DNA from: Pseudomonas farris
Lineage (GTDB): Bacteria; Pseudomonadota; Gammaproteobacteria; Pseudomonadales; Pseudomonadaceae
Reading direction: 5' to 3'
DNA length: 64,000 bases
Assembly: GCF_019145235.1 (NCBI RefSeq)
Contig: NZ_JAHSTV010000010.1
Coordinates: 1 to 64,000, forward strand
Part shown: positions 35,095 through 44,458 of the stretch, piece after piece
Position numbering within the stretch: the stretch's first letter is position 1
Layout of the letters: each line of letters opens with the position of its first letter
Position numbers and translations under genes: made by a program
Notes under the pieces: model-generated
What the model was told of the DNA's origin: nothing
What the model saw: the letters and a program-made list of their open reading frames with translations, nothing else
The model's database searches: none

Positions 35095-36105
35095 CTACAT
35101 TCCCCAGCGCAGCAACAGCAGCACCAGCACGACAAGGAACACCGTCTCCCCCACCATCAGCAGGATCGGTTTGATGCCCACCGCCGCCAGCTCCTTGAGC
35201 TGGGTTTTCATGCCCAGGGCGCTGATGGAAACCACCAGGCACCAGCGCGACAATTCATTGACCGATCCCTGCACCACCGGAGCTATCCAACCGGTGCTGT
35301 TGATACAAGCCAGAATCAGAAACCCGACGGCGAACCATGGCAGCAGCGGCGGTCGTTTGCCGGCCGGATCAGCGCCCTGCATGCGGGTAATCATGGCGGC
35401 GCAGACGATCACCGGCAGCAGCATGGCAACCCGCATCAGCTTGATCACCGTGGCCGTATCGCCGGTCTCGGTCGACATGCTGTAACCGGCACCGACCACC
35501 TGGGCGACATCGTGGATGGTGGCGCCGAGGAACACGCCCGCCACTTGTGGCGACAACGACAGCCAGTTGGCAATCATCGGGTACACGATCATCGCCAGGG
35601 TCGACAGCGCCGACACCCCGATCACCGTGAATAACGTCGCGCGTTCTTTCTGCGGATGGTTCGGCAATGCCGCCGCCAGCGCCAATGCCGCCGACGCACC
35701 ACAAATCGCAGTGGCCCCACCGGTGAGCATGCCGAACAAACGCTGGAATCCCAGCGCCTTTGCCGCGATCACCGAGACGCCGATCGTCACCGCCACCACA
35801 ATCACCACCAGCGCCACAGGCTTCCAGCCCAGCGCGGCAATCTGTTCGAGCGTGATGCGCATGCCCAGCAACGCCACACCAATGCGCAACACGGTGCGTG
35901 CGGTGAACTCGATGCCAGCCTTGCAGGCGCCGTCACCGGCCAGAAAGTTCAGTGCCATGCCCAACAGCAAGGCAAACAGCATCACCGGCGCGCCGTAATG
36001 CTCGGACAAAAAGGACGCGGCCGCCGCCACGATCAGACTGACGACAAAACCCGGCGCCAGTTCGCGCGTTCGGCTATGGATACGGGTGAGAGCGATAGCG
36101 CTCAT
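35095..36105 (-). CDS. YeiH-family putative sulfate exporter
   Basis: This is a 336-aa membrane protein of the YeiH/UPF0324 family. The start chosen at 36105 behind GAGGAG gives MSAIALTRIHSRTRELAPGF and overlaps the Rieske stop by 4 bp; upstream codons lie inside the Rieske gene. About nine to ten membrane helices are visible, with the family motifs RIGVALLGMRITLEQI, LTGGATAICGASAALALAAAL and GATIHDVAQVVGAG. The family is thought to export sulfate or sulfite. It is the last gene of a seven-gene operon with TauD and BKACE. Confidence 0.86.
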   Translation of the reverse strand: MSAIALTRIHSRTRELAPGFVVSLIVAAAASFLSEHYGAPVMLFALLLGMALNFLAGDGACKAGIEFTARTVLRIGVALLGMRITLEQIAALGWKPVALVVIVVAVTIGVSVIAAKALGFQRLFGMLTGGATAICGASAALALAAALPNHPQKERATLFTVIGVSALSTLAMIVYPMIANWLSLSPQVAGVFLGATIHDVAQVVGAGYSMSTETGDTATVIKLMRVAMLLPVIVCAAMITRMQGADPAGKRPPLLPWFAVGFLILACINSTGWIAPVVQGSVNELSRWCLVVSISALGMKTQLKELAAVGIKPILLMVGETVFLVVLVLLLLRWGM

Positions 36106-36428
36106 GGCACGGACTCCTCGGGAACGATGACGATAAATGCCTGGCCGTCGATGATCTCGACCGGGTAGTTGGCGACTTTGAGCTGGGTTGAATTGAGCAA
36201 ATAACCGCTGCGCAGATCGAAGCGCAGGCCATGGGCGCAGCACTGAATCACCCGCCCCTCAAGGCGCCCGCCACACAGCGAGGCGCCCTGGTGCGGGCAA
36301 CTGTCGTCGATGGCGAACAGGTCACCTTCGACGTTGAATAACGCCAGGCTTTTGCCATCGAATTCGAACAGTGCACGACCACCCGCCTGCGGGAGTTTTC
36401 CGGCAGGTACAGGGACACGAAGACTCAT
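36102..36428 (-). CDS. Rieske [2Fe-2S] ferredoxin
   Basis: This is a 108-aa Rieske domain protein with both cluster motifs: Cys-Pro-His in SCPHQGASLCGG and Cys-Ala-His in VIQCCAHGLRFDLRSG. It is a soluble electron carrier of the NirD/ferredoxin-component type. Overlaps of 4 bp with both neighbours (the YeiH exporter and the DsbA-like gene) show tight translational coupling. It may supply electrons to an oxygenase; the TauD enzyme of the operon does not need one, so the true partner is uncertain. Confidence 0.85.
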   Translation of the reverse strand: MSLRVPVPAGKLPQAGGRALFEFDGKSLALFNVEGDLFAIDDSCPHQGASLCGGRLEGRVIQCCAHGLRFDLRSGYLLNSTQLKVANYPVEIIDGQAFIVIVPEESVP

Positions 36429-37087
36429 ATCGGTTGCCGCTCACGAGCACTTTCTTTCAGGGCTTCGCTCATGGCCCCAAGTAGCGCTTCGGCAGACTGC
36501 GCGCCCACCATCGTCATCCGACGGTCGAACTGAAAGCTCGGCACGCCGCTGGCGCCGCCGGGGAATCCGTCATAGGGACTGGCGTCGCCCTTCAGGCAGT
36601 CGGCCACAGCTTCTGCCTCAATGCCGCAGGACCGGACAATGGCAAGCAAGGTCTCACGGCAACCGAGGTCTTCGCCCTTCTGGAAATAAGCGGCGAACAG
36701 ACGCTCGAACAAGGCGTCACGCCGGGCAGGATTGCCCAGTACGCTGACACGCTCCAACAGCCGATGGGCGTCTGCGGTATTGGGCATGGTGGCTATGCGA
36801 CTGAAGTCGATGGACACCCCCACTGCCTTCGCGGCCTGCTGCACCTGGGCCTGCCGCATGGCCACAGCGTCGGCATTGCCCAGACGCTTGCGATAGAAAT
36901 CGGCGAAAGGTTCACCTTCTACCGGCAACTGCGGCAGCAACTGCACGCCATGCCACACCGTGGTGACCTGCACATCCGGTTGGCGACTGCGAAACTGTAC
37001 CTGCGCATGCTCCAATTGGCGTTTGCCGATCAGGCACCAGGGGCAGATGAAATCGAAAAACACATCAATACGTAAACGACGACTCAC
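36425..37087 (-). CDS. DsbA/FrnE-family thioredoxin-fold protein
   Basis: This is a 220-aa DsbA-family protein without a signal peptide. The active site is CPWC in FDFICPWCLIGKRQLEHA (about 11-28), and a cis-Pro loop is GASGVPSFQFDRR. This matches the FrnE/2-hydroxychromene-2-carboxylate isomerase-like group, which is cytoplasmic. Many of these act on polyketide intermediates or as disulfide isomerases. It overlaps the MFS gene by 4 bp and the Rieske gene by 4 bp. The name reflects the fold, not a proven reaction. Confidence 0.85.
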   Translation of the reverse strand: MSRRLRIDVFFDFICPWCLIGKRQLEHAQVQFRSRQPDVQVTTVWHGVQLLPQLPVEGEPFADFYRKRLGNADAVAMRQAQVQQAAKAVGVSIDFSRIATMPNTADAHRLLERVSVLGNPARRDALFERLFAAYFQKGEDLGCRETLLAIVRSCGIEAEAVADCLKGDASPYDGFPGGASGVPSFQFDRRMTMVGAQSAEALLGAMSEALKESARERQPI

Positions 37088-38415
37088 AACTTCACCTCTA
37101 ACCCGGCTTCGCTGACGGGGTCAGGAAGGCTCTGTCCTTGAAGGCGGGCAATATCTTTGTGGTAATGACACTTGGCATAAAAGAACACGGCCGCTGCCGC
37201 GATGCTGACCAGCGGCACCATTTGAAAAGCTGCATGCAAGCCGATGAGGTCGGACACCTTGCCGGTGATGAACGGCCCAGGCGCCAGCCCCAGCATGTTG
37301 TTGGCCAGGGTCAGCGTGGCGAAGGCCGTGCCATGGACCGAGTAATGGGTCAGGTTGGCAACCATGGCGCCGCAAGGGCCGGTCGTGCCGGCGGCAATCA
37401 ACATGCCCAGGCAGATCAGCACCAATTGCACAGGCCCTGCCGGCAGCGCGAACGCCGCCGACAACAGCAGACAACTGCCCAGACAATAGGCGATGGCCAA
37501 AGCGACTTTGCGCTCCGGCGAATGGCGACACAGTCGATCGCTGAGCATGCCGCACAGGATCATCCCGGCACCGCTGCACAGCACGATGATCGCCGCGACT
37601 CCCCCCGCCTTGTCGGTGGCCATGTCGTAATAACGATTGAGGTAACTGGGCATCCACACAATGACGGTGCCGCCGACGAACAGTTGCAGGCCACTGCCGA
37701 TGTAGGCAGCGATCACCGAGCGGCTGGAAAACAGCGTACGCAATGGACGCTTGACCGCGGCAGCCGTCTTGTTCGCCGCCTGAGCGGCACGTTGCGGCGC
37801 AATGCGTGCTTCCTTGACGATGATCGGGTAAAGCACCGCCAGCAGCAGGCCGAACAGCGACATGCCGGCGAACGACCAGCGCCAGCCAAGCTTGGCGGCG
37901 ATTGCACCGCCCAGCGCCATCCCTAATACCGAACCGAACATGCCACCCGCCATGAAGGCACTGGCCAGGGTTGCACGCATGTGTTTGGGAAACACCGAAA
38001 TCACCACCGCGATACCGACGCTGCCGTACGCCGCTTCGCCAACGCCGACCATGAACCGTGCAATGAACATCTGCTGATAGTCCTGCGCCAATGCGCAGCC
38101 CAGCGTTGCCAGGCTCCACAGCAAAGCCATCAGCGCCAAGCTCTTGACCCGGCCGAAGCGATCCGCCAGCAATGACAGGGGAAATGTCAGCAGCCCCACC
38201 ATCAGGGCGACAATGCCACTGAGCAGGCCGAGCTGACCGTCGCTCAAGGCCCATTCGCCCTTGAGCATCGGGAACACCGCGTTCAGCACCTGACGCGACA
38301 TGTAATCGGAAATCAACAAGCCGAACGTCAGTGCAAAGACGATCCAGGCATACTTGCGCGCAACGCCGACGCCACTGCAGTCATCATCGTCTGCGGCGAT
38401 TGGGTGAAAGGCCAT
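37084..38415 (-). CDS. MFS transporter of the operon
   Basis: This is a 443-aa major facilitator with twelve membrane spans. N-terminus: YAWIVFALTFGLLISDYMSRQVLNAVFP. Motif A appears as LADRFGRVKSLALM, plus ARFMVGVGEAAYGSVGIAVV; the second half holds GMLSDRLCRHSPERK. It is coupled by a 4-bp overlap to the DsbA-like gene and probably imports the organic substrate acted upon by the TauD and BKACE enzymes of the same operon. Confidence 0.87.
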   Translation of the reverse strand: MAFHPIAADDDDCSGVGVARKYAWIVFALTFGLLISDYMSRQVLNAVFPMLKGEWALSDGQLGLLSGIVALMVGLLTFPLSLLADRFGRVKSLALMALLWSLATLGCALAQDYQQMFIARFMVGVGEAAYGSVGIAVVISVFPKHMRATLASAFMAGGMFGSVLGMALGGAIAAKLGWRWSFAGMSLFGLLLAVLYPIIVKEARIAPQRAAQAANKTAAAVKRPLRTLFSSRSVIAAYIGSGLQLFVGGTVIVWMPSYLNRYYDMATDKAGGVAAIIVLCSGAGMILCGMLSDRLCRHSPERKVALAIAYCLGSCLLLSAAFALPAGPVQLVLICLGMLIAAGTTGPCGAMVANLTHYSVHGTAFATLTLANNMLGLAPGPFITGKVSDLIGLHAAFQMVPLVSIAAAAVFFYAKCHYHKDIARLQGQSLPDPVSEAGLEVKL

Positions 38416-38507
38416 GCAGCCTCCTCAAAGCTTCGTTTTATTGTTGTTATCAAGCGTGTTGCAATGCAGCGAGCGGAAAGCCATTGACCTCCCGCGTCGT
38501 CTGCCGA

Positions 38508-39560
38508 TCAGCCGCGTTGCGGCACACCTTTCTGCCCGGCCTTGCGGTTGGGGGCCATGCCATTGGCCAACAGGGTTTCTTCGATGCTTTGGTACTGCAC
38601 GCCGATGCGGTAGATCTCGCGGGCTTCTTTACCCGTGGCGATTTCGCGACCCAGTTCATGGGCGATGCGCACGGTCTGCTTGATCTGCGCAACTGAGCCG
38701 AAACGATCGCCCTTGTGATCAATGATAGTGTCTTCATTGCCCACACGCGGGTGCATACCCATGGCCATCGACATGGTGTTGAACGGCATGACGTTCTTGA
38801 GCAGCGACTCGGAGGTCAGGGTGCAACCGTCTGGCGCGCGGTGGATGAAGTTGAAGAAGTTGAACGGATTGGGGCCATCGAAACCACCGCCGATACCGAT
38901 CCAGGTCAGGTTCAACGGGCCCTTGTAGACGCCCTTGCGCACCAGGCGCTCAAGGGTTTCCATGGCATGCATGCCGGTCAGCTGGAAGTGCGGCTGGATG
39001 CCGTTGTCCATCAGACGCTTGAGGTGCTCCGCGACCCAGGCCGGGCCGGCCGGTACGGTCATTTCGCTGTAGGCCGCCTGATAGGCAGGATTGGCCAGGG
39101 ACGTGCCTTCCAGGTATTCCGGATACAGCAGCTCCATGATGTTCATCTGGGTGGTGTTGATGGCCACCGTGACCTGATCCGGTTTTGGCGTCAGCTCGGC
39201 CAGCATGTGACGAGTATCGTCAGACAGCCACTTGGCAGCTTCGCCATCGCTTTCCGGCGCGAAGGAAATCGAACCACCGACCTGGATGATCATGTCCGGC
39301 ACGGCTTCACGCACACCGGCGATCAACTCGTTGAACTTGGACAGACGCTTGGAACCCTTGCCGTCCAATTCACGCACGTGCAGGTGCAATACCGTTGCAC
39401 CCGCCTCATAACAATCAACCGCCTTCTGCACCTGCTCGTCCATGGTTAGCGGGATGTCTTCAGGAAAGTCTTCCGGCATCCACTCGGGGCCATACGGGGC
39501 CACGGTGATCACCACCTTTTCCATGTTTTCCGGGTGCAGGGAATCGTCGAAGAATTGCAT
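38508..39560 (-). CDS. Beta-keto acid cleavage enzyme (BKACE, DUF849)
   Basis: This is a 350-aa TIM-barrel enzyme of the BKACE family. The zinc-binding His-X-His appears in ATVLHLHVRELDGKG. Other motifs are IQVGGSISFAPESDG and NLTWIGIGGGFDGPNPFNF. The family cleaves a beta-keto acid with acetyl-CoA to give acetoacetate and a CoA thioester; known substrates include 3-keto-5-aminohexanoate and dehydrocarnitine. Here neighbours encode TauD, an MFS transporter and a sulfate exporter, so the substrate may be an organosulfur beta-keto acid. That is inference. Confidence 0.87.
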   Translation of the reverse strand: MQFFDDSLHPENMEKVVITVAPYGPEWMPEDFPEDIPLTMDEQVQKAVDCYEAGATVLHLHVRELDGKGSKRLSKFNELIAGVREAVPDMIIQVGGSISFAPESDGEAAKWLSDDTRHMLAELTPKPDQVTVAINTTQMNIMELLYPEYLEGTSLANPAYQAAYSEMTVPAGPAWVAEHLKRLMDNGIQPHFQLTGMHAMETLERLVRKGVYKGPLNLTWIGIGGGFDGPNPFNFFNFIHRAPDGCTLTSESLLKNVMPFNTMSMAMGMHPRVGNEDTIIDHKGDRFGSVAQIKQTVRIAHELGREIATGKEAREIYRIGVQYQSIEETLLANGMAPNRKAGQKGVPQRG

Positions 39561-39647
39561 GAGTTACTCCTATTCTTATGATTGTTCCGCCCACCCGGGA
39601 TCGTGCCGGGCAGGCGTGTCTACGAGAGCGAATGCAGCGGCGGTCGA

Positions 39648-40496
39648 TCAGTAAGTCTTGTCGCCGATGATGCCGGCGCGCTCCATCTTGCGATGGCACG
39701 GCGGGTAATCCATGACGGCGTAGTGCTGGGTACTGCGGTTGTCCCAGATGGCGATGCTGTTGGGTTTCCAGCGCCAGCGCACCTGATACTCGGGGATGTA
39801 GGCCTGGCTGATCAGGTAGCGCAGCAGCTCACTTGCGCCCGGATTGGCGTCCTGGCCGAAGCGCACCCGCTCGGGGGTGTGGTAATTGCTCAAGTGCGTC
39901 GTGAAGGCGTTGACGAACAGCACCTTCTCCCCGGTTTCCGGGTGGGTTCGCACCACCGGGTGCTCGGCATCCGGGTACATCGCCTTGAGCGCCAGACGCT
40001 TCTCGATCGGCATGGCGGCACCGAAACTCGCTTCGATGCTGTGGCGCGCGCGCAGGTCGGCGATCTTCACCTTCACGTCTTCCGGCAAGCGCGCATAGGC
40101 CTCGACCATGTTGGCCCACATGGTGTCGCCGCCCACCGGTGGACACTCCACGCAGCGCAGCACGCAGCCCATCGGCGGCGCCTCGCGCCAGGTAGCGTCG
40201 GTGTGCCAGGCGTTTTCGTAGCGGTCCATCGGCTGGTCCGGCCGCTTGTAGATGCGCACCAGCCCTGGATGATCCGGATCACTGCCGGCCACCGGATGAT
40301 CCTCCAGTTTGCCAAAGCGCCGGGCAAATGCCACATGCTCGGCGCGAGTGATGTCCTGATCACGCAGGAACAGCACCCGGTGCTTGAGCAACTGAGCACG
40401 AATCTCGGCAAAAAGACCGTCGTCATGCACCGCGTCGGCGAGGTTGACGCCCACCAGCTCCGCGCCAATGCTGCAGGTCAATTGTTCGACTTTCAT
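39648..40496 (-). CDS. TauD/TfdA-family 2-oxoglutarate dioxygenase
   Basis: This 282-aa Fe(II)/2-oxoglutarate dioxygenase is read from the ATG at 40496. The Fe ligands HxD appear in AWHTDATW and the distal His in STQHYAVMDY, with an Arg near the C-terminus (HRKMERAG) for 2-oxoglutarate. Family members hydroxylate carbon next to sulfonate, sulfate ester or aryloxy groups. With the YeiH exporter and BKACE in the same operon, breakdown of a sulfonate or sulfate ester is plausible. Upstream codons overlap the quinone oxidoreductase and were rejected. Confidence 0.86.
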   Translation of the reverse strand: MKVEQLTCSIGAELVGVNLADAVHDDGLFAEIRAQLLKHRVLFLRDQDITRAEHVAFARRFGKLEDHPVAGSDPDHPGLVRIYKRPDQPMDRYENAWHTDATWREAPPMGCVLRCVECPPVGGDTMWANMVEAYARLPEDVKVKIADLRARHSIEASFGAAMPIEKRLALKAMYPDAEHPVVRTHPETGEKVLFVNAFTTHLSNYHTPERVRFGQDANPGASELLRYLISQAYIPEYQVRWRWKPNSIAIWDNRSTQHYAVMDYPPCHRKMERAGIIGDKTY

Positions 40497-40510
40497 GGCA
40501 GACGACTCCC

Positions 40511-41491
40511 TTAAATGACGAAAATCGATGAGCCCGTGGTTTTGCGTGATTCCAGGTCGCGATGGGCCTGCACGGCATCCTGCAAAGCATAGTGCTGGTT
40601 GATCTCGATCTTGATCCGACCGCTGCCGACATGGTCGAACAACTCGCCCGCCAACACGGCTTTTTCCGCCGGGTCGGCGATGTAATCGGCCAGGGCCGGA
40701 CGGGTCATGAACAGCGAGCCTTTCATCGCCAGCAGTACCGGATCGAAAGCCGGGATCGGACCGGATGCCGTGCCGACGCACACCATCAAACCGCGGCGCT
40801 TGAGCGAATCCAGCGAGCCCATGAAAGTGTTCTTGCCGACACTGTCGAACACCACGTTGACCCCCACGCCGTCCGTCAGCTCGCGGACGCGCTGGGCGAC
40901 GTCTTCATGGCTGTAATTGATGACATGCTCGCAGCCATGGGCCCGGGCAATTTCACCCTTGGCCTCGGTGGACACGGTGCCAATGACGTTCAAGCCAAGC
41001 AGCTTGGCCCACTGCGAAACGATCAGGCCCACGCCACCCGCGGCGGCATGCAGCAGAATGCTGTCGCCGGCCTTGAAATCGTAAATGCGCCGCATCAGGT
41101 ACGAGGACGTCAAGCCGCGCATGGTCATGGCCGCAGCGGTCTCGAAACTGATGGTTTCCGGCAGCTTGATCAGCGGCGCGGCCGGAATCAGACGCTCGGT
41201 GCTGTAGGCACCCAGGGTATTGAGAAAACCGGTGTAGGTGACGCGATCGCCGACTTGTACGTTGGTCACCCCTGCGCCGATGGCCTGGACCACGCCGGAC
41301 GCTTCAACCCCCATGCCGTTGGGCATCGGAATCGGGTAAGTGCCATTGCGAAAGTAGGTGTCGGCATAGTTCAGGCCCACCGCCACATGACGAAGACGAA
41401 CCTGGCCTGGACCGGGATCGCCGACGTCGACCTCTTCATAACGAAGGACTTCGGGACCACCGGTTTCGTAGAAGCGTACGGCTTTGGCCAT
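40511..41491 (-). CDS. Quinone oxidoreductase (zinc-type alcohol dehydrogenase superfamily)
   Basis: This is a 326-aa NADPH:quinone oxidoreductase-like MDR protein. The zinc-site cysteines of true ADHs are lacking, as is usual for QOR. Landmarks: GNPGPGQVRLRHVAVGLNYADTYFRNG-like N-terminus, NGMGVEASGVVQAIG and the cofactor loop HAAAGGVGLIVSQWAKLLG. The reaction is reduction of quinones or enones with NADPH. It is first in the minus operon and divergent from the MocR-type regulator, which likely controls the operon. Confidence 0.87.
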   Translation of the reverse strand: MAKAVRFYETGGPEVLRYEEVDVGDPGPGQVRLRHVAVGLNYADTYFRNGTYPIPMPNGMGVEASGVVQAIGAGVTNVQVGDRVTYTGFLNTLGAYSTERLIPAAPLIKLPETISFETAAAMTMRGLTSSYLMRRIYDFKAGDSILLHAAAGGVGLIVSQWAKLLGLNVIGTVSTEAKGEIARAHGCEHVINYSHEDVAQRVRELTDGVGVNVVFDSVGKNTFMGSLDSLKRRGLMVCVGTASGPIPAFDPVLLAMKGSLFMTRPALADYIADPAEKAVLAGELFDHVGSGRIKIEINQHYALQDAVQAHRDLESRKTTGSSIFVI

Positions 41492-41727
41492 TTTTTCTTA
41501 TTCTCCAGTCTCAAGTTGGGCGTGCTGCGTCGAATTGCGCTGATTGGACTGTAGGACGCCGTCTGGCGAGTCGCTTCTCATCAGACGACAATGGCTTTTC
41601 ATTTCATGACAGTGTGCGTTGCATCAACGTCTGCTATGGATGACTTATCCAGTGCCTCTCGATACCCTGCGCACCTCGGTATGATGGTGTTCCAGGTCAA
41701 ACCACCTCCCCTCCAGACGAGCATGTG

Positions 41728-43230
41728 ATGAAATCCCCTGCAGGTTTGCTGCTGTCGGCTATTGAGCTGGACCGTGCCAGCGCCATCCCCCTGTACCGCC
41801 AACTCTATTTGCAGATTCGCAAACAGATTCTCAGCGGAAAAATGCAAGGGGGCGTGCGCCTGCCGTCGACGCGGACCCTGAGCAAAGAATTGGCGCTGTC
41901 GCGGATCACCATTCTCAATGCATTCGATCAGCTGATTGCCGAAGGTTTCCTGGCCTCGCGCACTGGAGCGGGTACCTATGTCGGCGATGAGTGGGAGAGC
42001 CGAGGGATTGCCGACGAAGAGCAGCGCCAGCCACCGCGCCTGTCCGACCTGAGCCAGTCCATGCTGTCGCTGCGCAGCAGTCACTTTCGCGGGGTTTCCT
42101 ATACCGATTGGGACCCCGCGACCCCCACCTCATTCTTGCCCAGCCACAGTACCTACGACGCGTTCCCGCTCGCGGTGTGGCGGCGCTTGATGAACCGCCA
42201 CCTGCTCAAGCCGACCAAGGCCATGCTTGGCTATGGCGAACTGCAAGGGTTACAGGCCTTGCGCACGGCGATAGCCGAGTACGTCTTTGATGCCCGTGGC
42301 ATCGACTGTAGCGCCGAGCAGGTGGTGATCGTTTCAGGGGCCCAGCAAGCCTTCAACCTGTTGGGCATGCTGTTGCTCAATCCGCAGGACAGCGTGTGGA
42401 TGGAAGACCCGGGACACATCGCGGCGCGCATTGCGTTGCAGGCCCAAGGGGCTCAGGTGGTCCCGTTGCGGATCGATGAACAAGGAATAGATATTCAGCA
42501 AGGCCTGACCGAGTGCCCTGACGCCCGCCTGGTGTTCACCACACCATCTCGCCAGCATCCCTTGGGCGTGACCATGAGTTATGCGCGGCGCCAGGCACTC
42601 ATCGACTGGGCCGCGCACTATCAGAGCTGGATCATCGAGGACGATTGCGACAGTGAGTTTCGCTACAGCGGCCGCCTCCTCCCCGCGCTCTACGCCATGG
42701 ACCAGATGGCTCGAGTGATCTACGTCGGCACCTTCAGCAAAGTCCTCTTCCCCTCGCTAAGACTGGGCTATGTGATATTGCCGCAAGCCCTGATCGAACC
42801 CTTCTGTACCCTGCGCGCGGTGATGGATCGCAGCCCGCCCACGCTTCTCCAGGCGACGACGGCGGACTTCATGCGCGAAGGCCACTTCCTCGGCCATATT
42901 CGCCGCATGCGCGCGCTGTACCAGGCTCGCCAGCAAGCACTGCTCGAGCAACTTCAGCAACAGCTGGGCGGCTTCTTCAACATCACCCCGGTGGAAGCCG
43001 GCATGCACTTGATCGCCTGGCTGCCGCCCACGCTTGATGACGACGTGATCGCCAGGGAACTGGCTCGGCACAACATCCACACCTATGCCCTGAGCGACTA
43101 CTGCCTTGAGCATGTCCTGCCACCTGCCCTGCTCATCGGTTTCGCCGGGACGCCTGAGGGCCAGGCGCAGGAGCGCGTCGAAGCGCTGGCCCGGGCCTTG
43201 AGCAAAATGGGGTACCTGCAGGCCACTTGA
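41728..43230 (+). CDS. MocR/PdxR-type regulator (GntR HTH fused to aminotransferase)
   Basis: This is a 500-aa MocR-family regulator. An N-terminal GntR winged helix (about 12-80, with GGVRLPSTRTLSKELALSRITILNAFDQL) is followed by a class I aminotransferase-like domain (about 120-490). The PLP lysine region is IYVGTFSKVLFPSLRLGYVI, and the Asp motif is IIEDDCDSEFRY. Ligands are usually amino acids or PLP itself. It is divergent from the quinone oxidoreductase operon across a 236-bp region, so it is the best candidate regulator of that operon. The ATG at 41728 is chosen; a GTG lies one codon upstream. Confidence 0.87.
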   Translation: MKSPAGLLLSAIELDRASAIPLYRQLYLQIRKQILSGKMQGGVRLPSTRTLSKELALSRITILNAFDQLIAEGFLASRTGAGTYVGDEWESRGIADEEQRQPPRLSDLSQSMLSLRSSHFRGVSYTDWDPATPTSFLPSHSTYDAFPLAVWRRLMNRHLLKPTKAMLGYGELQGLQALRTAIAEYVFDARGIDCSAEQVVIVSGAQQAFNLLGMLLLNPQDSVWMEDPGHIAARIALQAQGAQVVPLRIDEQGIDIQQGLTECPDARLVFTTPSRQHPLGVTMSYARRQALIDWAAHYQSWIIEDDCDSEFRYSGRLLPALYAMDQMARVIYVGTFSKVLFPSLRLGYVILPQALIEPFCTLRAVMDRSPPTLLQATTADFMREGHFLGHIRRMRALYQARQQALLEQLQQQLGGFFNITPVEAGMHLIAWLPPTLDDDVIARELARHNIHTYALSDYCLEHVLPPALLIGFAGTPEGQAQERVEALARALSKMGYLQAT

Positions 43231-43336
43231 GGTAAGTGGTCTTATGATTTAACTGATAATGGATCTATCGAGAGTTCCTGACTGGCGCGATAAAGGCTGC
43301 GCCGGCAGACCCGGCGTCTGACCAGGAACGACTCGA

Positions 43337-44407
43337 ATGAACAATAAGATCCAAGAGCGATTCAATGCCTTGCTCAGCCACAAGGCTGCCGAGGCAGGAA
43401 CACCTCCCCTACTGACAGAAGCATTGGCCCGCCAACTGCTCGACCGCCTTGGGCAGATGCGCTTGTTTGCGCATGCCTATCCCTTGCTGACCAACCTCAC
43501 CCATGGCCGTGTCACACCTGCCGACCTGCTGGACTTCGCCTATCGCCACGAGCTGCAGGGTCTGAGCCTGCACTTGCTCGACGGCGAGGAAAACAGCCTG
43601 AGCCAAATGACACCCGCGCAGTTGCAGACGTTTGCCGACAAGGCCAATGCGCTCGGACTGGATGTGCACCTGGAAATCAGCAGCACGCTGAAAAAAGATG
43701 TCGATCAGGTGATCGCCATCGCCAAGGCGCTTGAGGTTCGCAACATCCGCGTTTACTCACGCTATGAGGGGACGCTGTCTCGGGTCATGGACGTGATCGA
43801 GTCAGACCTGCATTACCTCGCGCAGCAGGCCGATGAGCACAACCTGTTCTTCGACTTCGAGCAGCATGAGGAACTCAAGAGCGCCGAAATCGCGCAACTG
43901 CTGAGCCGGCTAAACCACCCACGGCTGCATGCCTTGTTCGACTTCGGCAACATGATCAACGCCTGCGAACAGCCCCTGCCGGCGCTGCGGACCCTGGCGC
44001 CGCACATACGCCAGACCCACCTCAAGGGTGTGCGCATCGTCCCCGAGCACAACGGCTTCGGCCATTACGGCGTGCTGCAGGGCAGCGACGATGACGACCT
44101 GCCAAGCGCTCGCATGCTGTTCGAACTGTTGATGCTCGGCGACTCAACCCCGCAGGTGATCGCGTTCATTCTTGAGCAGGAAAACCACTACGTCGCCCCG
44201 GCGTTCCGCCAGACCTCTGAGGCTGCCGATCCGTTCATTGCGTATCGGGAAATGAGCGACACACCACTCCCGGACGGCTACTCGCTCGAACGAATGCTCG
44301 CCGACGAACATCGTTGGGCAAACAACCAGGTCGCCTATGTGCGAGGCCTGCTGGCCGAGTTCCGAACCCTGGCCGAGTTGACCCTGGCCAACCGCGCTAA
44401 TCCCTGA
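43337..44407 (+). CDS. Sugar-phosphate isomerase/epimerase-like TIM-barrel protein
   Basis: This is a 356-aa AP-endonuclease-2/xylose isomerase-like TIM barrel. Metal-ligand-type residues are seen in GLDVHLEISST, NLFFDFEQHEELKSAE, ALFDFGNMINACE and IRQTHLKGVRIV. It is longer than most members, with an N-terminal helical extension and a C-terminal tail. Probable role: isomerisation or epimerisation of a sugar or sugar acid. Co-directional and 51 bp upstream of an MFS transporter, so a two-gene catabolic unit is likely. Confidence 0.8.
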   Translation: MNNKIQERFNALLSHKAAEAGTPPLLTEALARQLLDRLGQMRLFAHAYPLLTNLTHGRVTPADLLDFAYRHELQGLSLHLLDGEENSLSQMTPAQLQTFADKANALGLDVHLEISSTLKKDVDQVIAIAKALEVRNIRVYSRYEGTLSRVMDVIESDLHYLAQQADEHNLFFDFEQHEELKSAEIAQLLSRLNHPRLHALFDFGNMINACEQPLPALRTLAPHIRQTHLKGVRIVPEHNGFGHYGVLQGSDDDDLPSARMLFELLMLGDSTPQVIAFILEQENHYVAPAFRQTSEAADPFIAYREMSDTPLPDGYSLERMLADEHRWANNQVAYVRGLLAEFRTLAELTLANRANP

Positions 44408-44458
44408 ACCTGACACGACAACCAGCACTGCTTACCCGAACACGCCTGGAGAACAATA

